A DNA stretch of 64,000 nt from Platanthera guangdongensis (GCA_039583875.1 CM077152.1:18029059-18093058), one strand, 5' to 3'. Positions 1 through 12,419 are shown, numbered from the stretch's first letter. The notes: generated by a model not told the origin, from the sequence alone. Made by a program: numbers and translations.

Positions 1-2013
1 CAAACCTGGTGTTCGCCGCTGCAAGCAACATCCTTTCTTTTGAGTTTCTTTTCTGTCCGCCAAGCCCTCACATGGCTAGTAGCAAGCCGATTGCGGTCTC
101 CAAAATATCCGCCGAACTCCCCCAGGCCGTCGCTGAGTGTGGAAGGTTGGGTGACGAATTTTGCTCCAACAGGTTCCACATTCTCGTGGGATTAACACAT
201 CATCTACAAGACCGATCGAGATAACCTAATCATTGACTCTATTTCTATTTTTGGCGTCATTTCACAAACATTTCTTACCACACCTAAGTTATTTGACCAT
301 TGCATACTTTTCTCTGCAACGACTCCACAATGCCAAAATATTGCATAGATTATCACTTTTCGTCCAAAGGACTTCCCTAAATATAAGGTCACCCAAAACC
401 CTATCTACTCTTGCATGCACCACATCATTGTCGCCTAAAGTCCCCTTTCCTGAGATATATTTATCGAGTTTCATGCCAAACTTATCAAGGACCACTCGGG
501 ATTTCTTTCCACCCTTGTTTGTATTATCGAAGCCTTCTCCTGCTGGAACTATGTTGAGATAATCACTAATGGGTTTTTGAATTCCTTGTTTGTCAACAAA
601 TCAAAGTCGCAAGCTAGTCATCTCTTTGCTTGCTTCAACTCTTACCCATTCTATCAATAGTATGGGACAACATCACCGTGAATTTCATCACCAAACTCAC
701 CAGACATCAATTTTGTTGACTTTGATTATCTCGCCAAATATGCCCACTCAATTCCTTTGCCACCACAATTCACAACTTATAGTCATCAATTGGGAACCCA
801 AATTTCTAAGCTCATTAAAACACTATTCAAATTTCAAACTTATTGAAGTCGGAAAAATTCCTACTCCAAATATTCGGATCTAAGTGCAGCCTGAGGTTAC
901 TGATCCCGCAATACGGCTGACCGGCTCTGAAGGCTAGAGCGAAGAAGAGAGAAACGAACTACTAGAGGATCCCAGACGCTGCAGCAGAGAGGTTCTACCA
1001 CGTACCCAGAAGTTTGGAAGAAATTTCCCCACCACAACCAAAACGTCTGAGTAAGGTTCGAGTAAGATGTCACTTAGAGTCTCTGCACTCACTAAAGGGG
1101 GGGGGGTCTCTAGATTTTTCAGGTGTCATTCCTGGTACTCCGGGAGTTTTATTTATAGACAAATCCTTGGGGGTAGGTGTCATTATTGCGAGAATGGCCT
1201 CTCCCCGCGACATATCTGCCGCGAGAACCCAGAAGTTTCTCACCAAGGGGCGACTTGTATGTGATTCTCTACTGGTGTGCGATCTGAAGGGCTTTCTCGC
1301 ATGACATGCGGCTTACAACCTTTCCTCGCCTTACATGCGACTTGTGAGGCTTCCTCGCCAAACGTGCGGCTTGCAAGGCATCCTCGCTTTGTAGGCGACT
1401 CGAAAGGTTTCCTCGCCCTCTAAAGGGGTAATGAGTCTAATGACTAATGACCCCCGCCAACTCTGACCTTTGTTGGCGTTGATTTTGCTGGCTTGGCTTG
1501 AACAAGCCTATACTCGACGAATACGGGTTGTGCACAATGCTCACTTAGAAACTAAATGCCTACCACCCATAACCTGACTGTCAAACTGAGGTCATCAATC
1601 GTTGCCTTGAACAATAACTTCATAACTTTTGCATAGAAAAAAAAAACCCAACCAGCCCAACCAGTTGTGTCACCTTCGGTTAAATGCTGCAACACAATCA
1701 ACGTGACACCCTTTAAGGCATTATATGATGACGACCCACCTTCCATCTCAGATTATGTCCGCGACACTATCTTCAAAGTGCTCCTTTACCAAAAACTCAC
1801 CAACAGTTGTCACCTTCTCTCCCATCTCAAAGTCGATCTTCAAAATTCCCAACGATGCATGAAGCTCATCATCAATCAAGACCATACAAATAATTTAAAC
1901 TAAGAGGATTTTGTCTTTATCCGCTTCCAATCATATCTACAACAGAATGTCTCTCGTTGATCTTCCACCAAACTCAGCAAGAGATGTTATGATTTATTCC
2001 AACCATTACAACC
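1..2013. other. Unassigned repeat-like intergenic DNA
   Basis: No convincing gene is visible. Reading frames are short on both strands and none shows a recognisable domain. At about 1275-1425 there is a degenerate tandem array with a period near 36 bp, each unit carrying a 'CCTCGC...ATGCG...CTTG' core, of a kind often seen inside plant LTRs. Near 1513 the string 'CTCGACGAATACGGGTTGT' recurs at about 18733, which suggests a dispersed repeat. I cannot classify the segment. Confidence 0.4.
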
Positions 2014-2160
2014 GCAAATAAGCATCATATCCTATAAACATATGCTTTGCAGATAACTCCCACATTTATTAAGTCTTTCATGGTCAGCAAATAAGTATCA
2101 TATCCTATAAACATATGACTTGCAGATAACTCCCACATTTATTAAGTCTTTCATGGTTCA
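2014..2160. repeat. Tandem duplication, two 73-bp units
   Basis: The unit beginning 'GCAAATAAGCATCATATCC' at 2014 is repeated from 2087 with only a few substitutions, both copies ending in 'TTTCATGGT'. It is a simple head-to-tail duplication with no coding content. The 2160-2627 stretch after it is AT-rich and shows nothing I can name. Confidence 0.85.
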
Positions 2161-2627
2161 GTGCTCGCCTTATCCCGCGAGGTCTTCTTCCGCTGATCCC
2201 CTTATGGATTATTCCATTCTCACAGGATGATCCCCTCTCCGATGATGTTCTTCAAGCTTCCAACCTTGAGAAGGAGCATTGATGGAACAAACGATTACTC
2301 CACTCCTCAACCCCTTCATCACCTGCAGAAAACAAACCGCCAAAGTTAACTTGTCGAACTTCCGTCTGCTGAAATTACAATGCCGAGAACTTGTTGAATG
2401 AGATGACAATGCTGAGAACTCGTCTAATGAGACTGTTGCCACGCATATCGCTAACCATCAAGCCCTTTTCTGCTAATCATTAAATCAACATTTTATTATT
2501 ATAATACTATTATAAGTACTCCAGCCAATCTGTAAAGTCAATTTGTAAAGTTGATTATAAGTACTTTGGTAATTTTGTAAAATTAATTATATGCATTATA
2601 TAAACAAAAAATATCTTATGATAGAAC

Positions 2628-2895
2628 CAATTATCGTCGACAAACATTCAAATTAAAAATATGTGATAAATCTTATCGAGACATGCTTGATACCATCTCT
2701 TGAGAGTAGGTTCTCTCTAAGAGCCACTCTTCTATGAGACATTGAGACCCTAAACCAAGATAATGATCCAAAATGCCTTCCACTTATAGTAAGGGCTCCT
2801 TATATAGATGGAGACCCGCTACCAAATAAAATACAATAAAAGATACAAATGCCACTAGGGCTACATACTACTTTAGATTGACTTATGGCGGACCC
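2628..2895 (-). repeat. Partial LTR plus PBS of a minus-strand LTR retrotransposon, copy 1
   Basis: Read on the minus strand this contains a TATA-like box (TATATAAGG, plus-strand 2808-2821), the end of an LTR-like segment and a primer binding site 'TGGTATCAAGC' (plus 2685-2695) of the initiator-Met-tRNA type, followed by leader sequence. The same block recurs in the same orientation at 12420-12655. The next base after 2895 is the first base of a copia LTR, so this older element was interrupted there. It has no coding sequence of its own on this side. Confidence 0.6.
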
Positions 2896-4128
2896 TGTTG
2901 AAAATTTGAAGTGAAGTCGGCAGGTCTCCAGGTCGCTTTCCGCTAGGCTTGTTTTTGGCTAACCGCAGACTGCGCGGTCTGACTTTGGCAGACCGCTCTG
3001 CTAGGTGTTTTAAGTGTTGCTATCCGTTCGTGATGTCTGATTTCTGGCATGCCGCATTGTTGTGCGGTTAGAGTTATCTAACCGCTTAGAGTTATCTAAC
3101 TGCCTTTTCTGCGGGCGGTTTTTCTATCATCTTCAGCGGTGACTGCATCCCCCTGCCCCGCTTATAAATAGGGGTTCCGGCCCCGTCATTTACAACTGGA
3201 TGTGTGAGAACTGTAGCTTGGGTTAAGCTTGTGGTTAAATTTTCTTTAATCGCGCGACAAGGAGAAGTGATGCAGGCTGTGCGACAACATTGAGAGATTG
3301 GATGTGTGAGAACTGTAGCTTGGGTTAAGCTTGTGGTTAAATTTTCTTTAATCGCGCGACAAGGAGAAGTGACTTGTGTTGTTGTGTTGCAGGCTGTGCG
3401 ACTAACATTGAGAGATTAGGCGACTAGTACTGGCGGTTAGTCAGTGGAGGCTCAGTGTGGATCAACAGACATTAGTTCACGGTTAAGCAGCAGGTCGCGG
3501 GTTGTGCGACCTGCTGCTTAACCTTGAACTGATGTCGCACAACCCGCGACTTGTGTTGTTGTGTTGCATGCTGTGCGACTAACATTGAGCGATTAGGCGA
3601 CTAGTACTGGCGGTTAGTCAGTGGAGGCTCAGTGTGGACCAGCAGACATCAGTTCACGGTTAAGCAGCAGGTCGCGGGTTGTGCGACGAACGATCTTCTT
3701 TTTTGGCAGTTTTTTCAGTTTAGTAAGTCAGTTCGCCCGTTCCTTGCGGGTTGACTGTCAGTTCGGTTTTAGCAGTTTGTTCGCACGACTTCTGCGGTTA
3801 GGCGATCTCTGAGGTCTGGCGACCAGAAGTGCGGACAGGTGGGAGCTTTTCAGCATCTCTGCAGCAGTCCAATAAAGCTATTCACGCGACATCGCAGTTA
3901 GACGCGCGGTCTGGCGGCTAGGCGGTCTCAGTTTTTTGTCCGCCAGTTTTCTGTACTTGTCTATTTTCTGATCTCCATCGGGTGCATTGCGAAATCATGT
4001 CTCGCAATATATGTCTCGCCTTGTAGAGAGGTAAATAATACAAGTGTTCTTGCATTTTTTTTACTAGTGGTTTACTTGTTCTTGGTTGGTTGAGAGTCGT
4101 CCTGCGACCTTCCCTTCATAAAATTTTG
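2896..4128 (+). repeat. copia LTR 1 (rearranged, 1233 bp)
   Basis: The first of three direct LTR copies, starting 'TGTTGAAAATTTGAAGTG' and ending at '...TAAAATTTTG' just before the PBS 'TGGTATCAGA' at 4131. The other copies (5908-6858 and 9763-10699) are about 940-950 bp. This one is longer because of internal duplications: a ~101-bp unit at ~3198 repeated at ~3299, a ~177-bp unit at ~3373 repeated at ~3550, and an inverted segment at 3510-3548 that pairs with 3472-3509. A 'CCGCTTATAAATAGG' TATA region lies near 3160-3175. Confidence 0.88.
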
Positions 4129-5907
4129 CGTGGTATCAGAAGACAGAGGTTTTAACAGTCATCAACTAACGGGATTTTGCTATGTACCTTTGAAAGTCAA
4201 GTGAACCAGAAATCTAGTAATGGAAGCCAGATATGTAAGAAGCCTTGATATTGAGCTGCTAACTCATACCAAATACAAGAAATGAAAATCTTATATGAAG
4301 AGCTATCTACTTAGCGAGGACCTCTGGGAGGATGTCGGTGGAGATGACAAATAGGAGGTGGTTGCTATTGGAGCTAATGCTCGGGAAGTTAGAACTTCGA
4401 GAATCAATGCTTAGACAGAGTTCACTCTCAAGATGTCTATTTTACCGGAGCTGTTCGACCGCATCATGCGGTGTAGGTCAGCTGCAGAGATTTGGACAGT
4501 CTTGGATGGCTTGTTCAATAAGAAGAATGTAGCTATACTATAGTTTCTTGAAAATGAGTTTGCTAGAGCAACTCAGGGAGACCTACATATCTCCTCCTCC
4601 TTTCTAAAGATGAAGAAATTATATGTTGAGATCTCAGCATTCGACCCAGATGAGCCTGATTGCTTTGGCGGCATGCAAGATATAAAAGATTTGGCAACTC
4701 TACGTGAAAAATGTTTTCTTTACAGGGATATTGACAAAGACATCTTCATGATGCAACCACCAAGGTATGCGTCCAAGACTCATCCAAGACATGTCTGCAA
4801 GCTCAAGAAGGCCCTATATGTCTTCAAGCAGGCGCCTCAGGCATGCTATGGGAAGATTGCAGAGTATCTACAGTTTTGCGGGTATTTTGCATTTGACTCG
4901 GACTCGAGCCTGTTTATCAAGAAGATGGGGGAGCTTCGAGTCTTAGTACTGCTATATGTTGACGACATGATCGTGACGGGAAACTCTGATGAAGAAGTAG
5001 CAAAGCTGAGAACTGAGATATCTATTCGGTTTGAAATGAATGATCTTGGTGAGCTTCACCACGTCCTTGAACTAGAAGTGGAGAGGAAGAAGAGCGGTGC
5101 GCTTGTCTCCCAGAAAGGATATGCAGAGCGGATTGTAAAACAGTTCGGCATGAGAGAGGGGAAGAGCAGCTCTACTCCACTTGAAGTCGGGTTAAGGCTT
5201 CGACGAGATGAAGAAAGGGTTCTTCCTGATCCCTTAGTCTTCCGGTCTCTGGTCGGGAGCTTGATATACTTAAACTTGGCCAGCTATTTCATATGTTGTT
5301 GGATGGGTAAGTTGGTATATGCAGGAGCCCAGGAAGCCTCATCTAGTGACAGCAAAGAGTATATTGAAGTACGTGAAGTCCACCTCGGACATGAGGCTCT
5401 TTTATGAGGACACGAGCTTCAACTTGCACGGGTTCATGGATGCTGACTTATGGTGGAGATACAGATGATCGAAAGTCGACATCTGGATATGTCTTCATGA
5501 CTGGTTCAACGGCTATCTCGTGGTGTAGTAAGAAGCATGATTCTCTATCTGTCTCCACCACTGAAGCAGAATACAAGACATTGTCCTAGGCGGCCTAGGA
5601 GGCCATCTGGTTGTGTAGGTTGGTGGAGGATATCCATGAGGAGGTGCGAGGTCCTACTTTGTTTCACGGTGACTATGAGAGTGCGCTAAAACTGGTTACA
5701 AATCTAGTGTGTCAAGCACGGAAAGAACACATCGAGATCGAGCATCACTTCGTTCGAGAGAAGGTGCTGGAAGGATCTCTGATGGTTGAGTATGAGCAGA
5801 GCAAGGACAATGTCGCAGACATCTTCACAAAGACACTGTCAAAGGGGTCGTTTGAATAGCTGTGGTGTTTGCTTGGGGTGGTTTTCGACTCTCACTTCAA
5901 GGGGGAG
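4129..5907 (+). pseudogene. Deleted copia gag-pol, internal region 1
   Basis: Begins with the PBS at 4131-4140. Gag remnant (UBN2-type) runs through 4290-4640 with several stops. A large deletion then joins gag directly to reverse transcriptase near 4660: zinc knuckle, protease, integrase and the start of RT are gone. RT covers about 4700-5290 and includes the catalytic YVDD (near 4950-4966). After a second small deletion, RNase H follows (about 5404-5860) with the 'STTEAEY' region, an in-frame stop at 'CCTAGG' and the 'HIEIEHHFVREKV' motif. The purine-rich tract 'CAAGGGGGAG' at 5899-5907 abuts LTR 2 and is the likely polypurine tract. It cannot make a functional polyprotein. Confidence 0.9.
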
Positions 5908-6858
5908 TGTTGAAAATTTAAAGTGAAGTCGGCAGGTCGCCATGCCGCTTTCCGCGAGGCTTGTTTTTGCCTAACCGCGGACTGCGCGGTCTGACTTTGG
6001 TAGACCGCTCTGCTGGGTGTTTTAAGTGTTGTTATCCGCCCGTGCTGTCTGATTTCTGGCATGCCGCATTGTTGTGCGGTTAGAGTTATCTAACCGCTTA
6101 GAGTTATCTAATCGCTTTTTCTGCTGGCGGTTTTTCTATCATCTTCAGCGGTGACAGCATCCCCCTGCCCCGCCTATAAATAAGGTTCTGGCCCCGTCAT
6201 TTACAACTGGATGTGTGAGTATTGTAGCTTGGGTTAGGTTTGTGTTTAAGTTTTCTTTAATAGTGCGATAAGAAGAAGTGACTTGTGTTGTTGTGTTGCA
6301 GGTTGTGCGACTAACAATGAGCGATTAGGCGACTAGTACTGGCGGTTAGTCAGTGGAGACAGAGTGTGGATCAGCAGACATCAGTTCACGATTAAGCAGC
6401 AGGTCGCGGGTTGTGCGACAAACTGTCTTCTTTTTGGCAGTTTTTTCATTTCAGTATGTCACTTTGCCCGTTCCTTGCGGGTTGACTGTCAGTTCGGTTT
6501 TAGCAGTTTGTTCGCACAACTTCTGCGGTTAGGCGATCTCTGAGGTCAGGCGACCAGAAGTGCGGACAGGTGGGAGCTTTTCAGCATTTCTTCAGCAGTC
6601 CAATAAAACTATTCGCGCGACCTCGCAGTTAGACACGCGGTCTGACGGTTAGGCGGTCTCAGTTTTTTGTCCGCCAGTTTTCTGTACTTGTATATTTTCT
6701 GATCTCTATCGGGTGCATTTCAAAATCATGTCTCGCAATATGTTTTGCCTTGTAAAGAGGTAAATAATTCAAGTGTTCTTGCATTTTCTTTATTAGAGGT
6801 TTACTTATTCTTGGTTGGTTGAGAGTAGTCCTGCGACCTTTCCTAAATAAAATTTTAC
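5908..6858 (+). repeat. copia LTR 2 (middle LTR of tandem array)
   Basis: Starts 'TGTTGAAAATTTAAAG' directly after a polypurine tract and ends at '...AATTTTACG' directly before a second PBS 'TGGTATCAGAG' (6860-6870). It therefore serves as the 3' LTR of internal region 1 and the 5' LTR of internal region 2. It lacks the duplications seen in LTR 1. Confidence 0.92.
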
Positions 6859-9762
6859 GTGGTATCAGAGAGACGGAGGTTTTAACAGTCATCAACTAAC
6901 GGGATTTTGCTAAGTACCTTTGAAAGTCAAGTGAACCAGAAATCTAGTAATGAAAGCCAGATATGTAAGAGGTCTTGATATTGAGCTGCTAACTCATACC
7001 AAATACAAGAAATGAAAATCTTGTATGGAGAGCTATCTGTTTGGCGATATGGGTGCAACTCGGATCGGTTCGGTTCTGCTTAGAACCAAGAACCGACCTG
7101 TAAAGGTTCTGTTTCATATTTTTGGAACCGGAACCAAACCAGAAATATCGGTTCGGTTTCGTTTCAGTTCTCGATTCCTTAATTTATGTTTCTTGAACAA
7201 CAAATTGCCTTAAAAAACAATCCAAAATCGGTTTATAATTGGTGAAGAGGAGCTAAGAAAGCTGATACACTAAAAGCAGATTGACCTTAATCGACGCCGG
7301 CAGGAGGCTTCGTGCGTTCGGTCGGCCCTCACAGGATACTGGGACGGGAACTCTAGCGACTAGAGGTGCTATTGTGCTTGCTTTGAGTGTTTGGTCGGCT
7401 TTCACTGGAGACGGTGACAGGAGCTCTGGCAAACAGGGGGTAGGGGCAGCGGCGTTAGGGTTGGAAGTTAGGAATTTCACGGGAGATTGACTTCACGGGA
7501 GAAAATGAGAAATATGAGATTTTAAGAATATAAGGGATTGAGATTTAACATTTTTTAAAATGTTATTTAACGATTTATTAAATCTCCAAATCATGTATTA
7601 CTGTAAAATGTTATTTAACGAGTTATTAACATCATTAGGCGTGATGCGGGCCTATCTTCATGTATGAATCATACCTGAAAAAATAATTTTTTTACAACAT
7701 ACGGGTCGGGTCGATTCTCGGGTACCCGACCACAGGACCCGAGAACCGAACCGCCGGTTCTTGTTTTTCCAAGAACTGTACCCGAACCGACCAGCATGGG
7801 AACCGACCCGAACCGACTAACGTGGGAACCGACCCAAACCATCCGGTTCAGATAAGTTTCTGTCCGGTTCTCGGTTCTTCGGTTACTTTTGCACAGACCT
7901 ACTTGGCGAGAATCTCTGGGAGGTTGTCGGTGGAGATGATAGATAGGAGGTGGTTGCTACTGGGGCTAATGCTCAGGAAGTTAGAACTTGGAGAACCAAT
8001 GCTAAGGCAGAGTTCACTCTCAAGATGGCTATTTCACCGGAGTTGTTCAACCGCATCATGGGGTGTAGGTCAGCTGCAGAGATTTGAACAGTCTTGGATG
8101 GCTTGTTCAATACGAAGAATGTAGTTAGACTATAATTTTTTGAAAATGAGATGGCTAGAGCAAATCAGGGAGACCTACATATCTCCTCCTTTCTAAAGAT
8201 GAAAAATTTATATGCTGAGTTCTCAGCACTCGACCCAGATGAGCCTATCTCCGAGGTTAAGTTGAAGAGACACATCATCCGCGACTTGCGGAAGGAGTAT
8301 CTTGCTTTCACCACTTTAGTGCAGGGTGAGATACTCAATCGTCTCTGCTGGAGTTGGAGAACTTGCTAGCCTCTCAGGAGAGCTTAGCGAGACAAATGTC
8401 TGGAGTCTCTATCTCAGGGGGAGATAGTGAAGTTCTGTTCTCTGGGAAGAAGAAAAGGTGAGATAAGAATAAGACCCATAATGGAGAGGCTTCTACCTCT
8501 TCACATCAGGAGGGAGGCAAAGCTTCCAAATATGATGAAGTAAGAAGGGTCTGAGATGCTTCAGATGCAATAAGCTAGGTCACATGAAGAAGGACTGCAG
8601 GGTGAACCTTTAGCCAGGACACGCTGCAGGGAAAGGAGGTGAATACAAGAAGGAAGGTGAGTGGGGGAACTGCTTCATGACAGACATGACAACAACGTCT
8701 GTTGATGTCTCGACCTCCATCAATTTCCAGGAGGATAGGATCGACTTCGGATGTGGTCAACACCTCACCGGTGACGAGTCGAAGTTCTCCACTCTGCAGG
8801 TGTACAAAGGTAATGATGTTATTATTACAGATGACGGGAAACTCTGATGAAGAAGTAGCAAAGCTGAGAACTGAGATATCTATTCAGTTTGAAATGAATG
8901 ATCTTGGTGAGCTTCACCATTTCCTTGAACTAGAAGAGGAGAGGAAGAAGAGTGGTGTGCTTGTCTCTCATAATGGATATGCAGAGTGGATCGTAAAACG
9001 GTTCGGCATGAGAAAGGGGAAGTGCAGTTCTTCTCCACTTGAAGTCGGGTTAAGGCTTCGACGAGATGAAGAAAGGGTTCTTCCTGATCCCTTAGTCTTT
9101 CGGGCTCTGGTCGGGAGCTTGATATACTTAAACCAGGCCAGATATTTCATATGATGTTGGTCGGGTAAGTCGGTATATGCAGGAGCCCAGGAAGCCTCAT
9201 CTAGTGACAACAAAGAGTATATTGAAGTACGTAAAGTCCACCTCGGACGTGAGGCTCTTTTATGAGGACACGAGCTTCAACTTGCACGGGTTCACAGATG
9301 CTTGACTATGGTGGAGATACAGATGATCGGAAATCGACATTTGGGTATGTCTTCATGACTGGTTCAGCGGTTATCTCGTGGTGCAGTAAGAAGCATAATT
9401 CTCTGTCAGTCTCCACCACTGAAGCAGAATACAAGGCGTCGTCCTTGGCGGCCTAGGAGGTCATCTGGTTGCGTTGGTTGGTGGAGGATATCCATGAGGA
9501 GGTGCGAGGTCCTACTCTGTTTCACGGTGACAATGGGAGTGCTCTGAAGCTGGTTACAAATCCGGTGTGTCAAGCACAGACAAAACACATCGAGATCGAG
9601 CATCACTTCGTTCGAGAGAATGTGTTGGAGGGATCTCTGATGGTTGAGTATGTGTAGAGCTAGGACAATGTCACAGACATCTTCACAAAACCACTGTCGA
9701 AGTGGTCGTTTGAACAACTGCGGTGTTTGCTTGGGGTGGTTTTCGACTCTCACTTCAAGGAG
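6859..9762 (+). pseudogene. Deleted copia gag-pol, internal region 2
   Basis: Same family as internal region 1 but with a different set of deletions. The PBS is at 6860. The 5' gag is interrupted by a hAT-like insertion (7048-7901). Gag resumes to about 8400. A CCHC zinc knuckle (C-x2-C-x4-H-x4-C, core 'CFRCNKLGHMKKDC') lies near 8555-8600, and a protease-like 'GCGQHLTGD' segment near 8745-8775. At about 8830 the sequence jumps straight into the 3' half of RT ('GNSDEEVAKL'), so integrase and the catalytic YVDD part of RT are absent. RNase H follows to about 9720 with stops. Because it keeps gag, zinc-knuckle and protease parts that region 1 lacks, the two regions do not derive from a single deleted copy. 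Confidence 0.88.
7048..7901. mobile_element. Non-autonomous hAT-like element inserted in copia gag
   Basis: Comparison with the uninterrupted gag at 4290-4340 shows 854 extra bases here. They are flanked by 8-bp repeats 'TTTGGCGA' (7040-7047) and 'CTTGGCGA' (7902-7909), one mismatch. The ends are related inverted repeats, 'TATGGGTGCAA' on the left and 'TTTTGCACAGACCTA' on the right. Sub-terminal sequence is rich in 'GGTTCGGTTC' and its complement. It has no transposase frame. The 8-bp TSD and end sequence fit the hAT superfamily. Confidence 0.8.
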
Positions 9763-10699
9763 TGTTGAAAATTTAAAGTGAAGTTGGCAGGTCGCCAGGT
9801 CGCTGTCCGCGCGGCTTGTTTTTGGCTAACCGCGTACTGCGCGGTCTGACTCTAGCAGATCGCTCTGCTATGTGTTTTAAGTGTTGTTATTCGTCCGCGC
9901 GGTCTGATTTCCGGCAGTCCGCATTGTTCTGCGGTTAAAGTTATCTAACCGCCTTTTCTGCTAGCGGTTTTTCTATCATCTTCAGCAGTGACCGCATCCC
10001 CCTGCCCCGTCTATAAATATGAGTTTTGGCCCCGTCATTTACAACTGGAAGTGTGAGAATTGTAGCTTGGGTTAAGCTTGCGGTTAAGTTTTCTTTATCC
10101 GTGCAACAAGGAGAAGTGACTAGTGTTGTTGTGTTGCAGGCTATGCGGCTAGCATTGGGCGACTAGGCGATTAGTGCTGGCGGTTAGTCGGTGGAGGCTC
10201 GGTGTGGATCGGCAGACAACAGTTCACGGTTAAGCAGCGGGTCGCAGGTTGTGTGACGAGTGGTCTTCTTCCTTGACAGTTTTTCCATTTCAATAAGTCA
10301 GTTCGCCCGTTCCTTGCGGGTTGACTGTCAGTTCGGTTTTAGCAGTCTGTTTGCACGACTTTTGCGGTTAGGCGATCTCTGAGGTCAGGCGACCAGAAGT
10401 GCGGACAGGTGGGAGCTTTTCAACATTTCTTCAGTAGTCCAATAAATCTGTTCGCGCGATCTCGCGGTTAGACGTGCGGTCTGGCGGTTAGGCGGTCTCA
10501 TTTTTCTGTCCGCCAGTTTTCTGTACTTGTCTATTCTTTGATCTTCATCGGGTGCATTGCAAAATCATGTCTTGCAATGTATGTCTTGTCTTGTAAAGAA
10601 GTAATTAATACAAGTGTTCTTGCATCTTCTTTACTAGTGGTTTACTTGTTCTTGGTTGGTTGAGAGTGGTCACGCGACCTTCTCTTCATAAAATTTACA
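9763..10699 (+). repeat. copia LTR 3 (3' LTR of tandem array)
   Basis: Starts 'TGTTGAAAATTTAAAGTG' after the tract 'CTTCAAGGAG' and ends 'AAATTTACA' at 10699. The sequence to its right (from 10700) belongs to the decayed minus-strand gag of another retrotransposon. The 5 bp left of LTR 1 (GACCC) and right of LTR 3 (GATTC) do not match, so the array as a whole has no target-site duplication. Confidence 0.9.
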
Positions 10700-12246
10700 G
10701 ATTCGGGGATTCGTCTTCGTATCAACAGCCCTCACCCAAAAGTCGACCTTGTCCTCAGGGTTGAGGGTCGTAGTGGTCGTCTGTAAGCAGAGGATCCAAG
10801 TCACCGAAGTCAGGATCATCGTCTTCAACTCCGAGCAACCAGTGTAGGTCCTTGAGAGGATATTTGTGGGTGTGCGAGTACGACTGGTTGTAACGAAAGC
10901 AACGGCCCTTGCGGCGAAGCTTGAGGTGCTACTGGTGAGATAAGCACTGTCATGGCATGGGCACCGTTGGAGGAAGAAGTGATGGAACTGGAGGCAACAG
11001 TTCCATCAACAGGTGCCCAAGTATAGTCAGGTGATCCAAGCAAGCGAGAGACATTAGAGATTTCAGCGGTGGTAGCGGTCGGTGGGGTGGTCAGGTAGAG
11101 GAGGACAGTTGGGTTGCTTATAGTTTGCAACAATCTTATCCATGGCGCGGGAGGGAGCAGCCAGGTATTGGATCTGAAGCCCGTCTGTCGATGGGGTTGT
11201 AGACCCCCAAGAAAGTACTCTGGGTAATGGTCTGGGGATAGGTCGGATGCACGTGTCTACCTCGATGAACTCGGCGATATCAGTGGCAATGATATCAGAC
11301 TGGCGAACGGAGCTGAGACACTCGTAAGTGTACCCGCTTGATGAGTGTCATAGTAGAGAAGTTCCTCTTTCACTGTTGTCTACGAGAGGTTAGGGACCTG
11401 TTAGCGCATCCAACACACCCAGTGCAGCACTGAGCCCTCCATATTGATAGTGGTCAGGGTGACCTAGTTTGCGAGGGTGGACCAGAGGTCAAAGAATTGT
11501 TTGGTGAGGGCGATCCAATAGAGAGGGTCGGTGCTGTCAAACAAAAGAATCTCAATCCGGCGAGGATGGTCCGTGTTGATGTTCACAGTAGTGTGAAAGA
11601 ACCCCACACCATGTAGTCTGTGACAGTCTGAGTGGGGTGTGGCGATGGTGTCAGACTTGCCGGTGGGAGGTTTATCACCATGACACCATGGCTACCACGT
11701 CTCGAATGAGGAGAGTGAGATCTTCAAGCCGATTTTCAAGCGAATAGAATCCGTGGAGGCAGATGCGGAGGCGTCCTTGTTGGCGTAGAGGGCCATAGAG
11801 CGGGTCTCGTAACGAGTGGGCGAGGAAGTTAATGGAGCGACATAAATTTTGGAGCTGGACTGTGGTAGTCTTAGTGGAGGCGGGGAGAGGGAGACGCTTG
11901 GGGTGTGGAACGGCGCCCAGAAAGGTGGCGAAGGGTGCGTGCCGGCGGTTTGAAGAATGCGGAGAGCTACTAAGGTGTAGAGGGTTGACTGGAGGGATGA
12001 AGTAGATGTTGGATGCGAAGTTGACGTGAGGTGGTGGCCCGCACGGAAAAGGCACAGCGCTGGACGGAGAATGAGACCGAGCGGTTGTTGCTGGAAGGAG
12101 GGGTGAACGCGGCGTTGCTGGAAGGTGGTGCTCGGCGGAACAGGTGCGTGTTTGGCCGCGGAAGCGAGCGGGATGGTGAGCCGCGTGCTAGATCACCGAT
12201 TGATGTCGGTTGTGCTAAATTGACATCGATCGGGAGTAGTCGCTAG
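10700..12246 (-). pseudogene. Decayed gag of a Ty3-like LTR retrotransposon
   Basis: On the minus strand the region around 11450-11620 reads, with stops and frame changes, as the core of a plant retrotransposon Gag: 'RRIEILLFDSTDPLYWI', then 'FFDLWST', then 'INMEGSVLHWVCWM', matching the usual order of the Gag capsid-like region. Upstream of it (minus-strand 5' side, 11675-12055) an arginine- and leucine-rich segment is compatible with the Gag N-terminal coiled region. The 10825-11133 segment would be the Gag C-terminal part and ends in an acidic 'DDDPDFGDLDP' stretch. No protease, RT or integrase follows because copia LTR 3 cuts the element at 10699. Assignment to Ty3-like is from the Gag pattern only. 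Confidence 0.55.
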
Positions 12247-12419
12247 GCGCAGGCATTACCGAGATGCGAGAGAAGCGTTGGCATGGAGGGCCTCGGCCTG
12301 GGCGCGTCTGGATGAAGGGAGAATCGGTCGGGCGTCTTCCGGGAGCAGAGGAGATCCACTTAGGTTTCAGGTGGAAACCCTAGTTGAGCGGTGAGTCGGA
12401 CCAGCTGATTGACCAGGCT

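Noticed and set aside
9..224. Plus-strand ORF of 71 codons and several neighbours in 1-900
   Set aside because: Short, overlapping with frames on the other strand, no start context or domain.
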